A stretch of 64,000 bases of DNA. Origin: an uncultured Oscillospiraceae bacterium (GTDB lineage: Bacteria; Bacillota; Clostridia; Oscillospirales; Ruminococcaceae). Location of the stretch: NCBI GenBank assembly GCA_934465295.1, contig CAKSKU010000010.1, forward strand, positions 1-64,000. The letters run 5' to 3'. Position 1 is the stretch's first letter. The number at the start of each line of letters is the position of its first letter. Under the pieces are notes generated by a model that saw nothing but the letters and a program-made list of their open reading frames with translations, ran no database searches and had not been told where the DNA came from. This document shows positions 8,023 through 15,680 of the stretch, in pieces. The translations under genes were made by a program, and so were the position numbers.

Positions 8023-8391
8023 ATGACGGCGAAGGATTTTTTGACTTTATACAGGGCAGACGAAAAAAAGGTGCTGCAAAACCGCAGCCGAATGTTGTCG
8101 GCAGAGCGCAGGGCGTGGGAAATTTGCAGCAGGAATTATTTTGAGTACACCTCCGAATTTGAGGACAGGCTTTGGGCGGAAAATGAGGAGCTTGCCTGCG
8201 AAATGGCGGAGGTTGAAAAGGCGGTCGGACGGATTTCGGACGGAAATTGCAGGCAGGTGCTGTGGGAGCGGTACATTTCGGGGAAGAAGTGGGCGGAGAT
8301 TGCCGAGGAAATGTGTTACAGTGAGCAGCACATTCACCGCCTGCACAAAAAGGCGCTCGGACTTATCGTTGTGCCGATGAAATACAGATGA
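8023..8391 (+). CDS. Phage-type sigma region 4-like DNA-binding protein
   Basis: A 122-residue protein. The C-terminal part (RQVLWERYISGKKWAEIAEE and the following SEQHIHRLHKKAL) is a helix-turn-helix of the sigma-70 region 4 type seen in phage late regulators (ArpU/RinA-like and DUF1492 proteins); the N-terminal part is helical and charged. Such proteins usually activate late phage or packaging genes. The start is taken as ATG 8023, eight bases after GAGGGG; GTG 8014 is less well placed. It follows the Cys-rich gene by 12 bases. No other phage genes are nearby, so this may be a remnant or a domesticated module. Confidence 0.75.
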   Translation: MTAKDFLTLYRADEKKVLQNRSRMLSAERRAWEICSRNYFEYTSEFEDRLWAENEELACEMAEVEKAVGRISDGNCRQVLWERYISGKKWAEIAEEMCYSEQHIHRLHKKALGLIVVPMKYR

Positions 8392-8520
8392 AAATGCCGC
8401 AGGAAAATCTGCGGCATTCAGGCTGTTGAAAAAGTATATTATTGAAAAAGTTGCACAAAATTAAAGTTTACGTCCACGCTTTTTAAAGGGTGGTGGGTGT
8501 CCAGAGGGCAAAGCCCTTGG

Positions 8521-8540
8521 TCGCCGTCCGCAGACGGCGA
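8521..8540. repeat. TCGC-type small hairpin, covariant copy
   Basis: TCGCCGTC, loop CGCA, GACGGCGA. Other copies in the window read TCGCTCTC, loop CGCA, GAGAGCGA. Two base pairs differ and both are compensated on the opposite strand of the stem. Confidence 0.8.
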
Positions 8541-8600
8541 AACTCTCTAAACTGACAGCCAAAACGATGGTGCAATAAAATAATTATTAACAATTCAAAA

Positions 8601-8674
8601 GGCGCAATTCACATTCAAAAAGTTAAACAGAACGTGATAAATCGGTCTGTAAACCTATAAAATGTGAATTGCGC
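8601..8674. repeat. GCGCAATTCACA hairpin, copy 1
   Basis: GGCGCAATTCACA and its complement TGTGAATTGCGC enclose an inner stem based on GTTAAACAGAAC and GGTCTGTAAACC. It is the most diverged of six copies in the window. Confidence 0.75.
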
Positions 8675-8835
8675 TTATTCTTTATGTTCGGAACAACTAT
8701 CCTCGGCAAATAAACGTGAGGAGCAAAGCGACGAGCGTTTAGCACCGACGGGATATGAATGGCGGTTCTTCTTTTTGCACCAAGTCATAAAATCCTTTTT
8801 CGTCAATCTAAATGCCGCAGGAAAATTCTGCGGCA

Positions 8836-10710
8836 TTATCTTTTGATCTTTTTTGCGATCTTTTCGTTATACATAAGCTGGTCGGATTTGCGCACCAATT
8901 CTTCAAAGGTGGCATCGTCCGAATCGGTGGTATAGATACCTACGCTTGCGGAAACGGTGTATGGTTTGCCCGACTTTGCGTTAAAATCAGACAGCCAGTC
9001 ATTTATCTTTACACGAATTTCATCGTCCGCCCTGCCCTTTATGACGGCGAACATCTCATCTCCGCCGAAACGGACGCAGACGGAATCCTTGGGGCAGGAA
9101 TTCATAAGTGCCTGCGCAACTGCACGGATAGCGACATCGCCCTCGTCATGTCCGTGGTTATCGTTCAGTCCTTTCAGATCATCAAGATCGGCAAGGACTG
9201 CGGTCATTATGCTGCCGCAGCTTTTCTTGAATTTCGGGAACATCTGTATAAAACCTCTTCGGTTATAAAGTCCGGTCAGCGTATCCCGACGATATGATTC
9301 TTCAATATGTTCAAGGAGATAATGCTGATATCTTGCGGCTCTGAAACCGCTCAATGCGCTGCAGAGGGTAAGGGTTATCTGGAGCGTTTTTGCATAGTTA
9401 TCCTTAAAACAATCCTTATAAAAATAACACACATATCCGAATGGATTGCATCTGTAAGCAAGTGCATTGAAAATCAGCGGTGCTTTTAATCCGTCCACAA
9501 AATTTTCCAGATCGTGGTAGAGTTCTTTGAGCGGAAATACGGTTATCTCGGTACGAAGTTCGGAATTCTGACCGCTTTTATAGATAGCGTGGGCGGTTTG
9601 TTCCATTATATCGGTCGTGGGTGCTTTCATGGGGTTAAGGGCCGGGTTCATAAAATCGTCATCGACCATGCACGCCATGTCGTACATGATGGACTGGTCA
9701 TCGAGGACTTTTCCGATCTCCTCTATCTCTGTGCAGCCTTGGATTTTCAGGGAGATACGGTTAAGGCACTTATCGTCCTCCTGAAATTTATGGAACCGCT
9801 CGTTTATTGAATTTATGTACTCGCAGACGGAGATGATGTCGCCCTCGCAGCAGCCGCACGATTCGGCGAGCAGGAGTTCGGGTTCGGTCATATAATTTTT
9901 TTCGATAGGCTTTCCGTCAAAGCTGTCGTAAATTGCGTTAGTGATCTGATCTGCAAATCTGCCGTAGCTGCAGACGCAGGTGGTTATTTTCGGGTCGTTG
10001 AAGCGAGCTTCGATAAGGCCGTCAAAGCCTGTGACGATGACGTCCTCGGGGACACGGAAGCCCTCTTTTTTCAGGACGAGTGCTGTGGTTATAGCCGTAG
10101 AGTCGTTTGCGCAGATAATCGCTCTCGGCACACGCTTTTCGTTTATAAGTTTTCTCACGGCAGTTTCGGTCGGACCGCTCCAGAAGTCGCCGTAGCTGAG
10201 CATACTGTCATCAAAGGGTATATTATTCTCGGTGAGAACACGTTTAAAGCTGTCTATTCTCTCCTCGGAGAAGTTGTTATCCTTGATACCTGCGATCATA
10301 TGGAGCGAGGTCACGTTATGCTTTTGGATAACGTGGCGGACGATGGATTCAAAGCCTTTTTCATAGTCGAAGCTGAAATTTATGCAGTCGTCACGCTGTT
10401 TTCCGATATAAAAAACCTGTTTTCCTGCGGCTTTTGTTCGGCTGATGATATCTTCGAGGACATTTTTATCCTTTATCCATTCGCCGTTCACGATAACGGC
10501 ATCGATCATTTCATAATTCATAAGGCGATAGACCGCAGCTTCGCCCTGCTCTGCTTCCGTTCCAAAATAGAGGTCTGAGACTGAGCTGAAAACGATAAGT
10601 CTGCCGCCGTGCTTTATAATTTCGCTGTTAAGGGCTGAAATCAGTTCTACGCAGTTATCGTCATAAATTCTTGTTGCACACAAGGCAATTATTTTCATTT
10701 CGCCGAGCAA
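8836..10710 (-). CDS. Periplasmic-binding-fold sensor fused to a GGDEF domain
   Basis: A cytoplasmic 624-residue protein without signal peptide or membrane span. Residues 1 to about 280 are a LacI/sugar-binding-protein fold (IIALCATRIYDDN, ICANDSTAITTALVLKKEG, VTGFDGL) but with no DNA-binding helix-turn-helix. A middle region of unknown fold follows, and the C-terminus is a GGDEF domain (DTLTGLYNRRGF, LADLDDLKGLND, RFGGDEMF) that may make cyclic di-GMP in response to a bound sugar. The start is TTG 10710, eight bases after AAGGAGG. The sugar ABC operon lies just upstream on the same strand, separated by a terminator. Confidence 0.88.
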   Translation of the reverse strand: MLGEMKIIALCATRIYDDNCVELISALNSEIIKHGGRLIVFSSVSDLYFGTEAEQGEAAVYRLMNYEMIDAVIVNGEWIKDKNVLEDIISRTKAAGKQVFYIGKQRDDCINFSFDYEKGFESIVRHVIQKHNVTSLHMIAGIKDNNFSEERIDSFKRVLTENNIPFDDSMLSYGDFWSGPTETAVRKLINEKRVPRAIICANDSTAITTALVLKKEGFRVPEDVIVTGFDGLIEARFNDPKITTCVCSYGRFADQITNAIYDSFDGKPIEKNYMTEPELLLAESCGCCEGDIISVCEYINSINERFHKFQEDDKCLNRISLKIQGCTEIEEIGKVLDDQSIMYDMACMVDDDFMNPALNPMKAPTTDIMEQTAHAIYKSGQNSELRTEITVFPLKELYHDLENFVDGLKAPLIFNALAYRCNPFGYVCYFYKDCFKDNYAKTLQITLTLCSALSGFRAARYQHYLLEHIEESYRRDTLTGLYNRRGFIQMFPKFKKSCGSIMTAVLADLDDLKGLNDNHGHDEGDVAIRAVAQALMNSCPKDSVCVRFGGDEMFAVIKGRADDEIRVKINDWLSDFNAKSGKPYTVSASVGIYTTDSDDATFEELVRKSDQLMYNEKIAKKIKR

Positions 10711-10749
10711 GTCGCAGCCCTCCTTCCGTGATAAAATCACACTTTAATA

Positions 10750-10778
10750 ATTATATCACAATAATTTCTCTATTTCAA
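10750..10778 (-). promoter_or_regulatory. Promoter of the sensor-GGDEF gene
   Basis: On the minus strand TTGAAA (10778-10773), 17 bases, TATAAT (10755-10750), about 40 bases before the TTG start. Confidence 0.75.
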
Positions 10779-10814
10779 TAATTTTCGGAAATTTTTATCC
10801 TGTTTTATTCCATA

Positions 10815-10852
10815 ATAAAAAAACGGTGCAGAACGTATTCCACACCGTTTTT
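10815..10852 (-). terminator. Intrinsic terminator of the sugar ABC operon
   Basis: AAACGGTG (10821-10828) pairs with CACCGTTT (10843-10850); on the minus strand the stem is followed by seven T. It lies 20 bases after the last permease gene. Confidence 0.88.
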
Positions 10853-10872
10853 GATATGTTTTGTTTTTTTTA

Positions 10873-11760
10873 TTAGCCCTTAACTGCACCGAGTGCAACG
10901 CCCTTAACAATATACTTGGAAAGGAAGAGGTAAACAATGACAACAGGAATGATCGAGAGAAGGATCATCATATAAACTTCGCCGAGGTCACCGTTCTGGG
11001 AGTTGATCTTTGAACGGAGGACAGCCATCATGATAGGAAGTGTCCACTTGTCTGCCTTATCGATAACGAGGGCAGGAGTGAAGTAGTTGTTCCATGATGC
11101 AACGAATGCGAAGATCATCTGTACAGCCATTGCAGGCTTGAGCATTGGAAGTGCGATAGTGTTAAAGGTTCTGAATTCGCTTGAGCCGTCAACACGGGCA
11201 GCTTCGATTACTTCGAGAGGAAGTGTGCTTTCGATGTTCTGCTTCATATAGAAGAATACGGCAGGAGCAGCGATAGCAGGAATGATGAGCGGCCAATATG
11301 TATTCTGGAGATTAACATTTCTAACGAGCTGAACGAAACCAACGGCAGAAACCTGTGTCGGGATCATCATTACGATAAGAATGAAGTTGAAAGCAAATCC
11401 CTTAAGTGCAAAGTCATAAACGTGTACGCCGTAAGCTGTCATTGCAGAGAAGTATGTAGTTATCAGACAGCCAAGAGCAGCGATGATAAAGCTGTTGAGC
11501 ATACCGCGCGGGATCGTGAACAAAGCTGTATCATTCCATGCTGTGGAAAGGTTCGAGAAGAAGTATTTGCTCGGGAGGGCACTGAATCCACCCTGAAGCT
11601 GACCATTGCTTCTTGTGGAGTTAATGATCAGGAAGTAGATCGAGAACAATGAAAGTACCGTAACAAAAATAAGGAATATGTAGGCAAGTATCCTTGCAAT
11701 CGATTTTGTGGTCGAATTGCCCTTATCATGGCCTACCGGCTGGAAATTAATGTTTGACAT
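10873..11760 (-). CDS. Carbohydrate ABC transporter permease (MalG type)
   Basis: An inner-membrane subunit of a CUT1-family sugar importer, 295 residues with six predicted membrane spans. The cytoplasmic EAA loop that contacts the ATPase reads EAARVDGSSEFRTFNTIALP near residue 185. The C-terminus (FLSKYIVKGVALGAVKG) is typical of MalG relatives. Its start codon overlaps the stop of the MalF-type gene by one base (TAATG). No ATPase gene lies in the operon, so a shared MsmX-type ATPase encoded elsewhere is likely. The sugar is unknown. Confidence 0.93.
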   Translation of the reverse strand: MSNINFQPVGHDKGNSTTKSIARILAYIFLIFVTVLSLFSIYFLIINSTRSNGQLQGGFSALPSKYFFSNLSTAWNDTALFTIPRGMLNSFIIAALGCLITTYFSAMTAYGVHVYDFALKGFAFNFILIVMMIPTQVSAVGFVQLVRNVNLQNTYWPLIIPAIAAPAVFFYMKQNIESTLPLEVIEAARVDGSSEFRTFNTIALPMLKPAMAVQMIFAFVASWNNYFTPALVIDKADKWTLPIMMAVLRSKINSQNGDLGEVYMMILLSIIPVVIVYLFLSKYIVKGVALGAVKG

Positions 11761-12719
11761 TAAAGAACCCCCTTACTCTTGCTCTTTTTAGGTTTCGGAT
11801 CGGAACGTCCGCTTACGATAGAACGGTAAACAGCGAAGCTGAGGATACCTGTGATAATGAATACAAGTACGGAAACAGCGCCTGCCATACCATAGTTCTT
11901 GGTTGTTCCGAGGAATCTGTTGAGGTACATGATAAGAGTCATTGTACTTCTGTTAGGATTACCAAGTCCGCTTGTGATGACCTGAGGTACGTCGTACATC
12001 TGGAAACCACCGATGAGAGATGTGATGACAACATACACAAGGATCGGGGAAAGAAGCGGAAGAGTGATCTTGCGGAATACCTGACCCGATGTTGCGCCGT
12101 CGATAGCGGCAGCTTCGAGCAAGCTCTGATCGATACCCATGATACCTGCCATGAGCATGATCGTTGTATTACCGAACCACATCAGGAAGTTGATAAATGC
12201 GATTATTCCTCGTGAAGTGCCGACATTATTGAAGAAGTCTACAATATTATCGGAATTTCCGCCTGAAATAATCTGATTTATCGGTCCTACATTAGAGAAC
12301 AATGTGAAGAACAGCATTGCAAATGCAGCAGCCATGATGAGGTTAGGAAGGTAGATTACTGTTTTAAAGAATGTTTGTCCCTTGATATTAAGACTTGTAC
12401 TTGTAAAGATAACAGCAAGGAGAAGTGAGAAAGCAAGCTGCGGTATAGCACCTGCGATCCACATTATCATTGTGTTAGCCGTATAAGTCAGAATATCGAT
12501 ATTTCCCTTTGTATCAGCCGTAAACAGTTTTTTGAAGTTATCAAGACCGACAAAATTAGGACCAACCTGTGAGAATGTGCCTGCGTCCCAATAATTTTCA
12601 AAAAGGCTGTTATAAAATGTTGAAAGCAGCGGATAGAAAGTACATACAAGGAATACTACGAAGAACGGCGCGATGAAGATATAGCCCCATTTTGCATAGC
12701 TGATTGATTTACGTTTCAT
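11760..12719 (-). CDS. Carbohydrate ABC transporter permease (MalF type)
   Basis: The partner membrane subunit, 319 residues with six predicted spans and the EAA loop EAAAIDGATSGQVFRKITLP. The start is taken as ATG 12719, which follows AGAGGT; ATG 12737 has no ribosome site. It lies between the binding-protein gene (95 bases upstream) and the MalG-type gene (one base overlap). The order binding protein, MalF, MalG is the usual one for CUT1 importers of di- and oligosaccharides. Confidence 0.93.
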   Translation of the reverse strand: MKRKSISYAKWGYIFIAPFFVVFLVCTFYPLLSTFYNSLFENYWDAGTFSQVGPNFVGLDNFKKLFTADTKGNIDILTYTANTMIMWIAGAIPQLAFSLLLAVIFTSTSLNIKGQTFFKTVIYLPNLIMAAAFAMLFFTLFSNVGPINQIISGGNSDNIVDFFNNVGTSRGIIAFINFLMWFGNTTIMLMAGIMGIDQSLLEAAAIDGATSGQVFRKITLPLLSPILVYVVITSLIGGFQMYDVPQVITSGLGNPNRSTMTLIMYLNRFLGTTKNYGMAGAVSVLVFIITGILSFAVYRSIVSGRSDPKPKKSKSKGVL

Positions 12720-12814
12720 GCTTCGACCTCTTCTCATACCTGATTTTTGATATGAAAAGGGGCAAGGCGGAATAGCCCTGCCCCAATTTCACAATTTAGG
12801 TTTTAATTATTAGC

Positions 12815-14293
12815 TTATTCAGCAGCGAATCCGGAACAATCGTGAACAACGGAAGGACACTTTTCATCGAGTACCTTATCAACGTTAGCCCAAGCTTCAG
12901 CTTCTGTGATCTTGCCTGTGAAGTAGTCTACGAAGCATCCCGGAACGTCTTCGTTGAATACCTGGCCATAAGGTGTAGAACGGAACTTGATGTTCTTAGC
13001 AAGCTCTACAAAGATAGCTGTATCGTTCTGACCGCCGAGGAGCTCGTTGCCGTATGTAGGATCATCAGCAAACTTCTGGTTTACAGTTGTATTGTTGGAG
13101 AACTGGTTCTCTTCGGATACGAGCTTGGAGCAGATGTCTTCGTTAGCTGTGAATGCGTTCATAACGTCAGCAACCATCTCAGGGTTATCTGTGCCTGTTG
13201 CAGCGAGGAGCCATGTACCGCCCCAGAAGTGAGCAGCAGGACCTTCGATAAGAGCCCAGTCACCCTTAGAGCCTGTTCCGTCTTCCCAAGCAGGACCCAT
13301 GCAGAAGTTGTAGTACCAAGCCGGTCCGAAGAAGCACATTGCCTTACCGTCAGCGCCCATCTGAGCGGACTTTTCATCAGACCAAACACCACCTGTGAGT
13401 GTGTAGCCGTTGTCAACATAGTTCTTAGCCTGCTTGATCCAAGCCTTAACCTGATCGTCAACCTGGAAGTTGCCGTCAGCGTCAACCCAGTCAGTTGTGA
13501 TGTTGTTAGCGAAAGGTCTGTATGTTTCAGCGTAGGAAGGAGTCATGAGGTAGCCGGCTTCCTTAGCCTTAGCAGCAACTTCATCGAACTTAGTCCAGTC
13601 AGAGAGCTGTTCCTGAACTTCAGCAGGATCGGAAGTACCGAGAACTGCTTCTGCGATAGATCTTCTGTAAATAAGACCGGAAGGACAGCACTGGAAGGAA
13701 ACACCCTTGAGTGTGCCGTCACTGCTTGATGCAGCGCTGATTGTGTAACCATACTCTGTATCGAGAGGCTTAACACCGATAGATGTAACGTCCATTGTTA
13801 CAGCAGCGTTTGTGTACTTAGCAATGTAGTCAGCTTCTGCAAGGAACATATCGATCTTGTCATCAGCTGCAGCTGCGTCCTGACCGCTGAGAGCTTCATC
13901 GAGCTTCTGCTGGTAAACGCCGCCGTCGGAAGGATTGATTACCCAGTTAACTGTTACGCCCTCAGGAACTGTGTAGTACTTCTCGAAGAAGCCCTTGAAT
14001 TCTTCGTTCCAAGCGTAGATGTTGAATACCTTTCCTTCTGTGTCGGAAAGTGCAACGCCTGTGCCTGCCTTGGAAGCATCAGCAGATGCAGCGTCAGCTG
14101 TTGTTGTATCAGCAGCAGCATCGCCGTTATCAGCAGCAGCAGCGTCGCCATTATCAGCAGCAGCGTCTGCAGCAGCTGTTGTTGTTGCAGCATCGTCAGT
14201 TGTTGTTGTGTTGTTGTCTCCACAGCCTGCGAGCATAGTTCCAGCTAATGCCAATGCAGAGAGGAGAGCAAGATTTCTCTTAAAATTCTTCAT
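12815..14293 (-). CDS. Extracellular solute-binding lipoprotein of a sugar ABC importer
   Basis: A 492-residue CUT1-type binding protein. The N-terminus is a lipoprotein signal with lipobox LAGC (Cys24). Residues 25 to about 80 form a low-complexity linker of Ala, Asp and Thr, encoded by GCAGCAG-like repeats, that holds the sugar-binding domain away from the membrane. The binding domain contains aromatic residues typical of sugar sites (GPAWYYNFCMGPAW). It is preceded by AAGGAGG and follows lacI by 53 bases. Its high expression relative to the permeases is expected but not shown. Confidence 0.92.
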   Translation of the reverse strand: MKNFKRNLALLSALALAGTMLAGCGDNNTTTTDDAATTTAAADAAADNGDAAAADNGDAAADTTTADAASADASKAGTGVALSDTEGKVFNIYAWNEEFKGFFEKYYTVPEGVTVNWVINPSDGGVYQQKLDEALSGQDAAAADDKIDMFLAEADYIAKYTNAAVTMDVTSIGVKPLDTEYGYTISAASSSDGTLKGVSFQCCPSGLIYRRSIAEAVLGTSDPAEVQEQLSDWTKFDEVAAKAKEAGYLMTPSYAETYRPFANNITTDWVDADGNFQVDDQVKAWIKQAKNYVDNGYTLTGGVWSDEKSAQMGADGKAMCFFGPAWYYNFCMGPAWEDGTGSKGDWALIEGPAAHFWGGTWLLAATGTDNPEMVADVMNAFTANEDICSKLVSEENQFSNNTTVNQKFADDPTYGNELLGGQNDTAIFVELAKNIKFRSTPYGQVFNEDVPGCFVDYFTGKITEAEAWANVDKVLDEKCPSVVHDCSGFAAE

Positions 14294-14346
14294 TTGATTT
14301 TCCTCCTTAAAGTTATATTATATTTAAAAAAATATAATAGCGTGTG

Positions 14347-15363
14347 TTATTTGGTCAGATCCCTGACCGAGCCGCCTTCAAGAAGACTGCCTTCGATAAC
14401 AACGGGTTCGCTGTTTTCGGGGAGCTCCTTGTTTATCAGCGAGATAAGCTGCTCTGCGGCTGCTTTCCCAAGTCCGTACGTATCCTGCCTGAAGGTTGTG
14501 AGCTTCGGACTGAGGACCTGTGAAAGCGTGATGCCGTCATACCCTGCAACGGAGATATCATTCGGAACGGAAAATCCGAGCTTTTCAAATGCATTCAGCG
14601 CACCTATCGCCGAAAAATCATCGGGTAAAAGTATGCACGTCGGTGGGTCGCTCATTTTCATAAGCTTTTCCACAAGCACTTCCGTTTTTTGGGGATCACG
14701 GTAGCATCCGCCAAGCAAATAATCTTCTCTGATATTTATATTTAAGGCTTCCATCGTCTTGCGGAACGCTTCAACTCTCGTTGAAGTTACGCCCGACAGG
14801 TCGCCGTAAATATACGCAATTTTTGTATGTCCCATTTTATGGACATATTTAACAAGACACTCGACGCCTTTGAAGTTATCCGAGATGACCGCAGGCTTAT
14901 TATCTGTTTTTTTATCGAGTGTTACGATCGGGATGGAGCTTTTGAGAAGCTGTGTAACTCCCTCATCATTGTAGTCGTCAACATTTGCGACCATAACGCC
15001 GTCAACGTTTCTGCTTATGCAGTGTTCATAGACGGTAAGCTGATTGAAGCCGATGTTATGACTTATAAAGGTTATATCATAGCCCTGTTTTTCCGCCACC
15101 CTCTTGAACGCATCAAGAACGGCTGCGAAATAGTTATGTGTAAGACCGCTGTTGGCTTTTTCGTTAAAGAGAACTCCGAGATTATATGTACGATTGGTTT
15201 TTAATGCTCTTGCCTGATAATTGGGAAGATATCCCATTTTTTTGGCGGTTTCTCTTATATGAGCTTTTGTCGCTTCGCTGACATCTCTGTGATCGTTCAG
15301 CGCCTTGCTGACCGTTGCTATTGACACACCGCATTCAGCAGCGATGTCTTTTATCGAAACCAT
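14347..15363 (-). CDS. LacI family transcriptional regulator
   Basis: A 338-residue repressor. The N-terminal helix-turn-helix reads VSIKDIAAECGVSIATVSKA with the hinge helix near residue 50 (NYQARALKTNRT); the rest is a sugar-binding fold that senses the inducer. The start is ATG 15363; the frame runs on upstream but the added residues are not LacI-like. It heads the operon with the sugar importer and so most likely controls it. An AAACGTTT palindrome lies just after its promoter and is a candidate operator for autoregulation. Confidence 0.93.
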   Translation of the reverse strand: MVSIKDIAAECGVSIATVSKALNDHRDVSEATKAHIRETAKKMGYLPNYQARALKTNRTYNLGVLFNEKANSGLTHNYFAAVLDAFKRVAEKQGYDITFISHNIGFNQLTVYEHCISRNVDGVMVANVDDYNDEGVTQLLKSSIPIVTLDKKTDNKPAVISDNFKGVECLVKYVHKMGHTKIAYIYGDLSGVTSTRVEAFRKTMEALNINIREDYLLGGCYRDPQKTEVLVEKLMKMSDPPTCILLPDDFSAIGALNAFEKLGFSVPNDISVAGYDGITLSQVLSPKLTTFRQDTYGLGKAAAEQLISLINKELPENSEPVVIEGSLLEGGSVRDLTK

Positions 15364-15420
15364 GTCGGCAACAACTCTCCCGTATATGCCTTTCGGCTGA
15401 AATCTTCGGAACAAGTCTTT

Positions 15421-15428
15421 AAACGTTT
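15421..15428. promoter_or_regulatory. Candidate LacI-family operator
   Basis: The palindrome AAACGTTT, within TTTAAACGTTTTC, lies about 20 bases after the lacI promoter -10 box. Central CG and this length fit LacI-family half-sites, and the position suits autorepression. Confidence 0.45.
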
Positions 15429-15448
15429 TCGTCCCTTGTTCGATTATT

Positions 15449-15477
15449 AATATACAACCTTACACTCAATATGTCAA
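15449..15477 (-). promoter_or_regulatory. Promoter of lacI and the sugar importer operon
   Basis: On the minus strand TTGACA (15477-15472), 17 bases, TATATT (15454-15449). Confidence 0.85.
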
Positions 15478-15660
15478 TGGTTTTTGATAATTTGGTGTAA
15501 AAAATAGTTGTTTTGCACAATATTAGAATATTTTTTTAAGCATAAATGACAGCCGAAAATGAACTTATTTTGAACATTTGTCAATTTTTTCGGAAATATC
15601 ACCGTTAAAATCAACAACCATACTTCATAGTCGGAATATTATTTGTATAAATAGAACAAA

Positions 15661-15670
15661 TAAACGTTTA
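15661..15670. promoter_or_regulatory. Second AAACGTTT palindrome
   Basis: A perfect ten-base palindrome TAAACGTTTA lies ten bases after the trpS stop. It repeats the core of the site at 15421 and could be an auxiliary operator; chance occurrence is possible. Confidence 0.3.
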
Positions 15671-15680
15671 AGCCTGACGA

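Larger units (their letters stand above)
8392..8837. repeat. Repeat element A4 flanked by duplicated terminator hairpins
   Basis: The region between two converging genes. A hairpin of 27 bp (8392-8418, ATGCCGCAG pairing with its complement) is repeated almost exactly at 8810-8837, the second copy one T longer. Between them lies a mosaic element with a CCACGCTTT hairpin (about 8474-8493), a GAGGGC hairpin (about 8513), the TCGCCGTC hairpin (8521-8540) and the 74 bp GCGCAATTCACA hairpin (8601-8674). Each outer hairpin starts at or overlaps a stop codon (8391 and 8836), so each probably terminates one gene. Confidence 0.75.
15364..15680. other. Regulatory gap between lacI and trpS
   Basis: AT-rich DNA without a gene. 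It holds the lacI promoter (15449-15477) and two AAACGTTT palindromes, one downstream of that promoter and one just after the trpS stop codon. No terminator for trpS was found in it. Confidence 0.7.

Noticed and set aside
7741..8391. A prophage
   Set aside because: Only one phage-type regulator and one unknown protein are present; no integrase, capsid, portal or attachment sites are visible.
14019..14297. Ala/Ser-rich frames opposite the binding-protein linker
   Set aside because: They result from the repetitive codons of the low-complexity linker.
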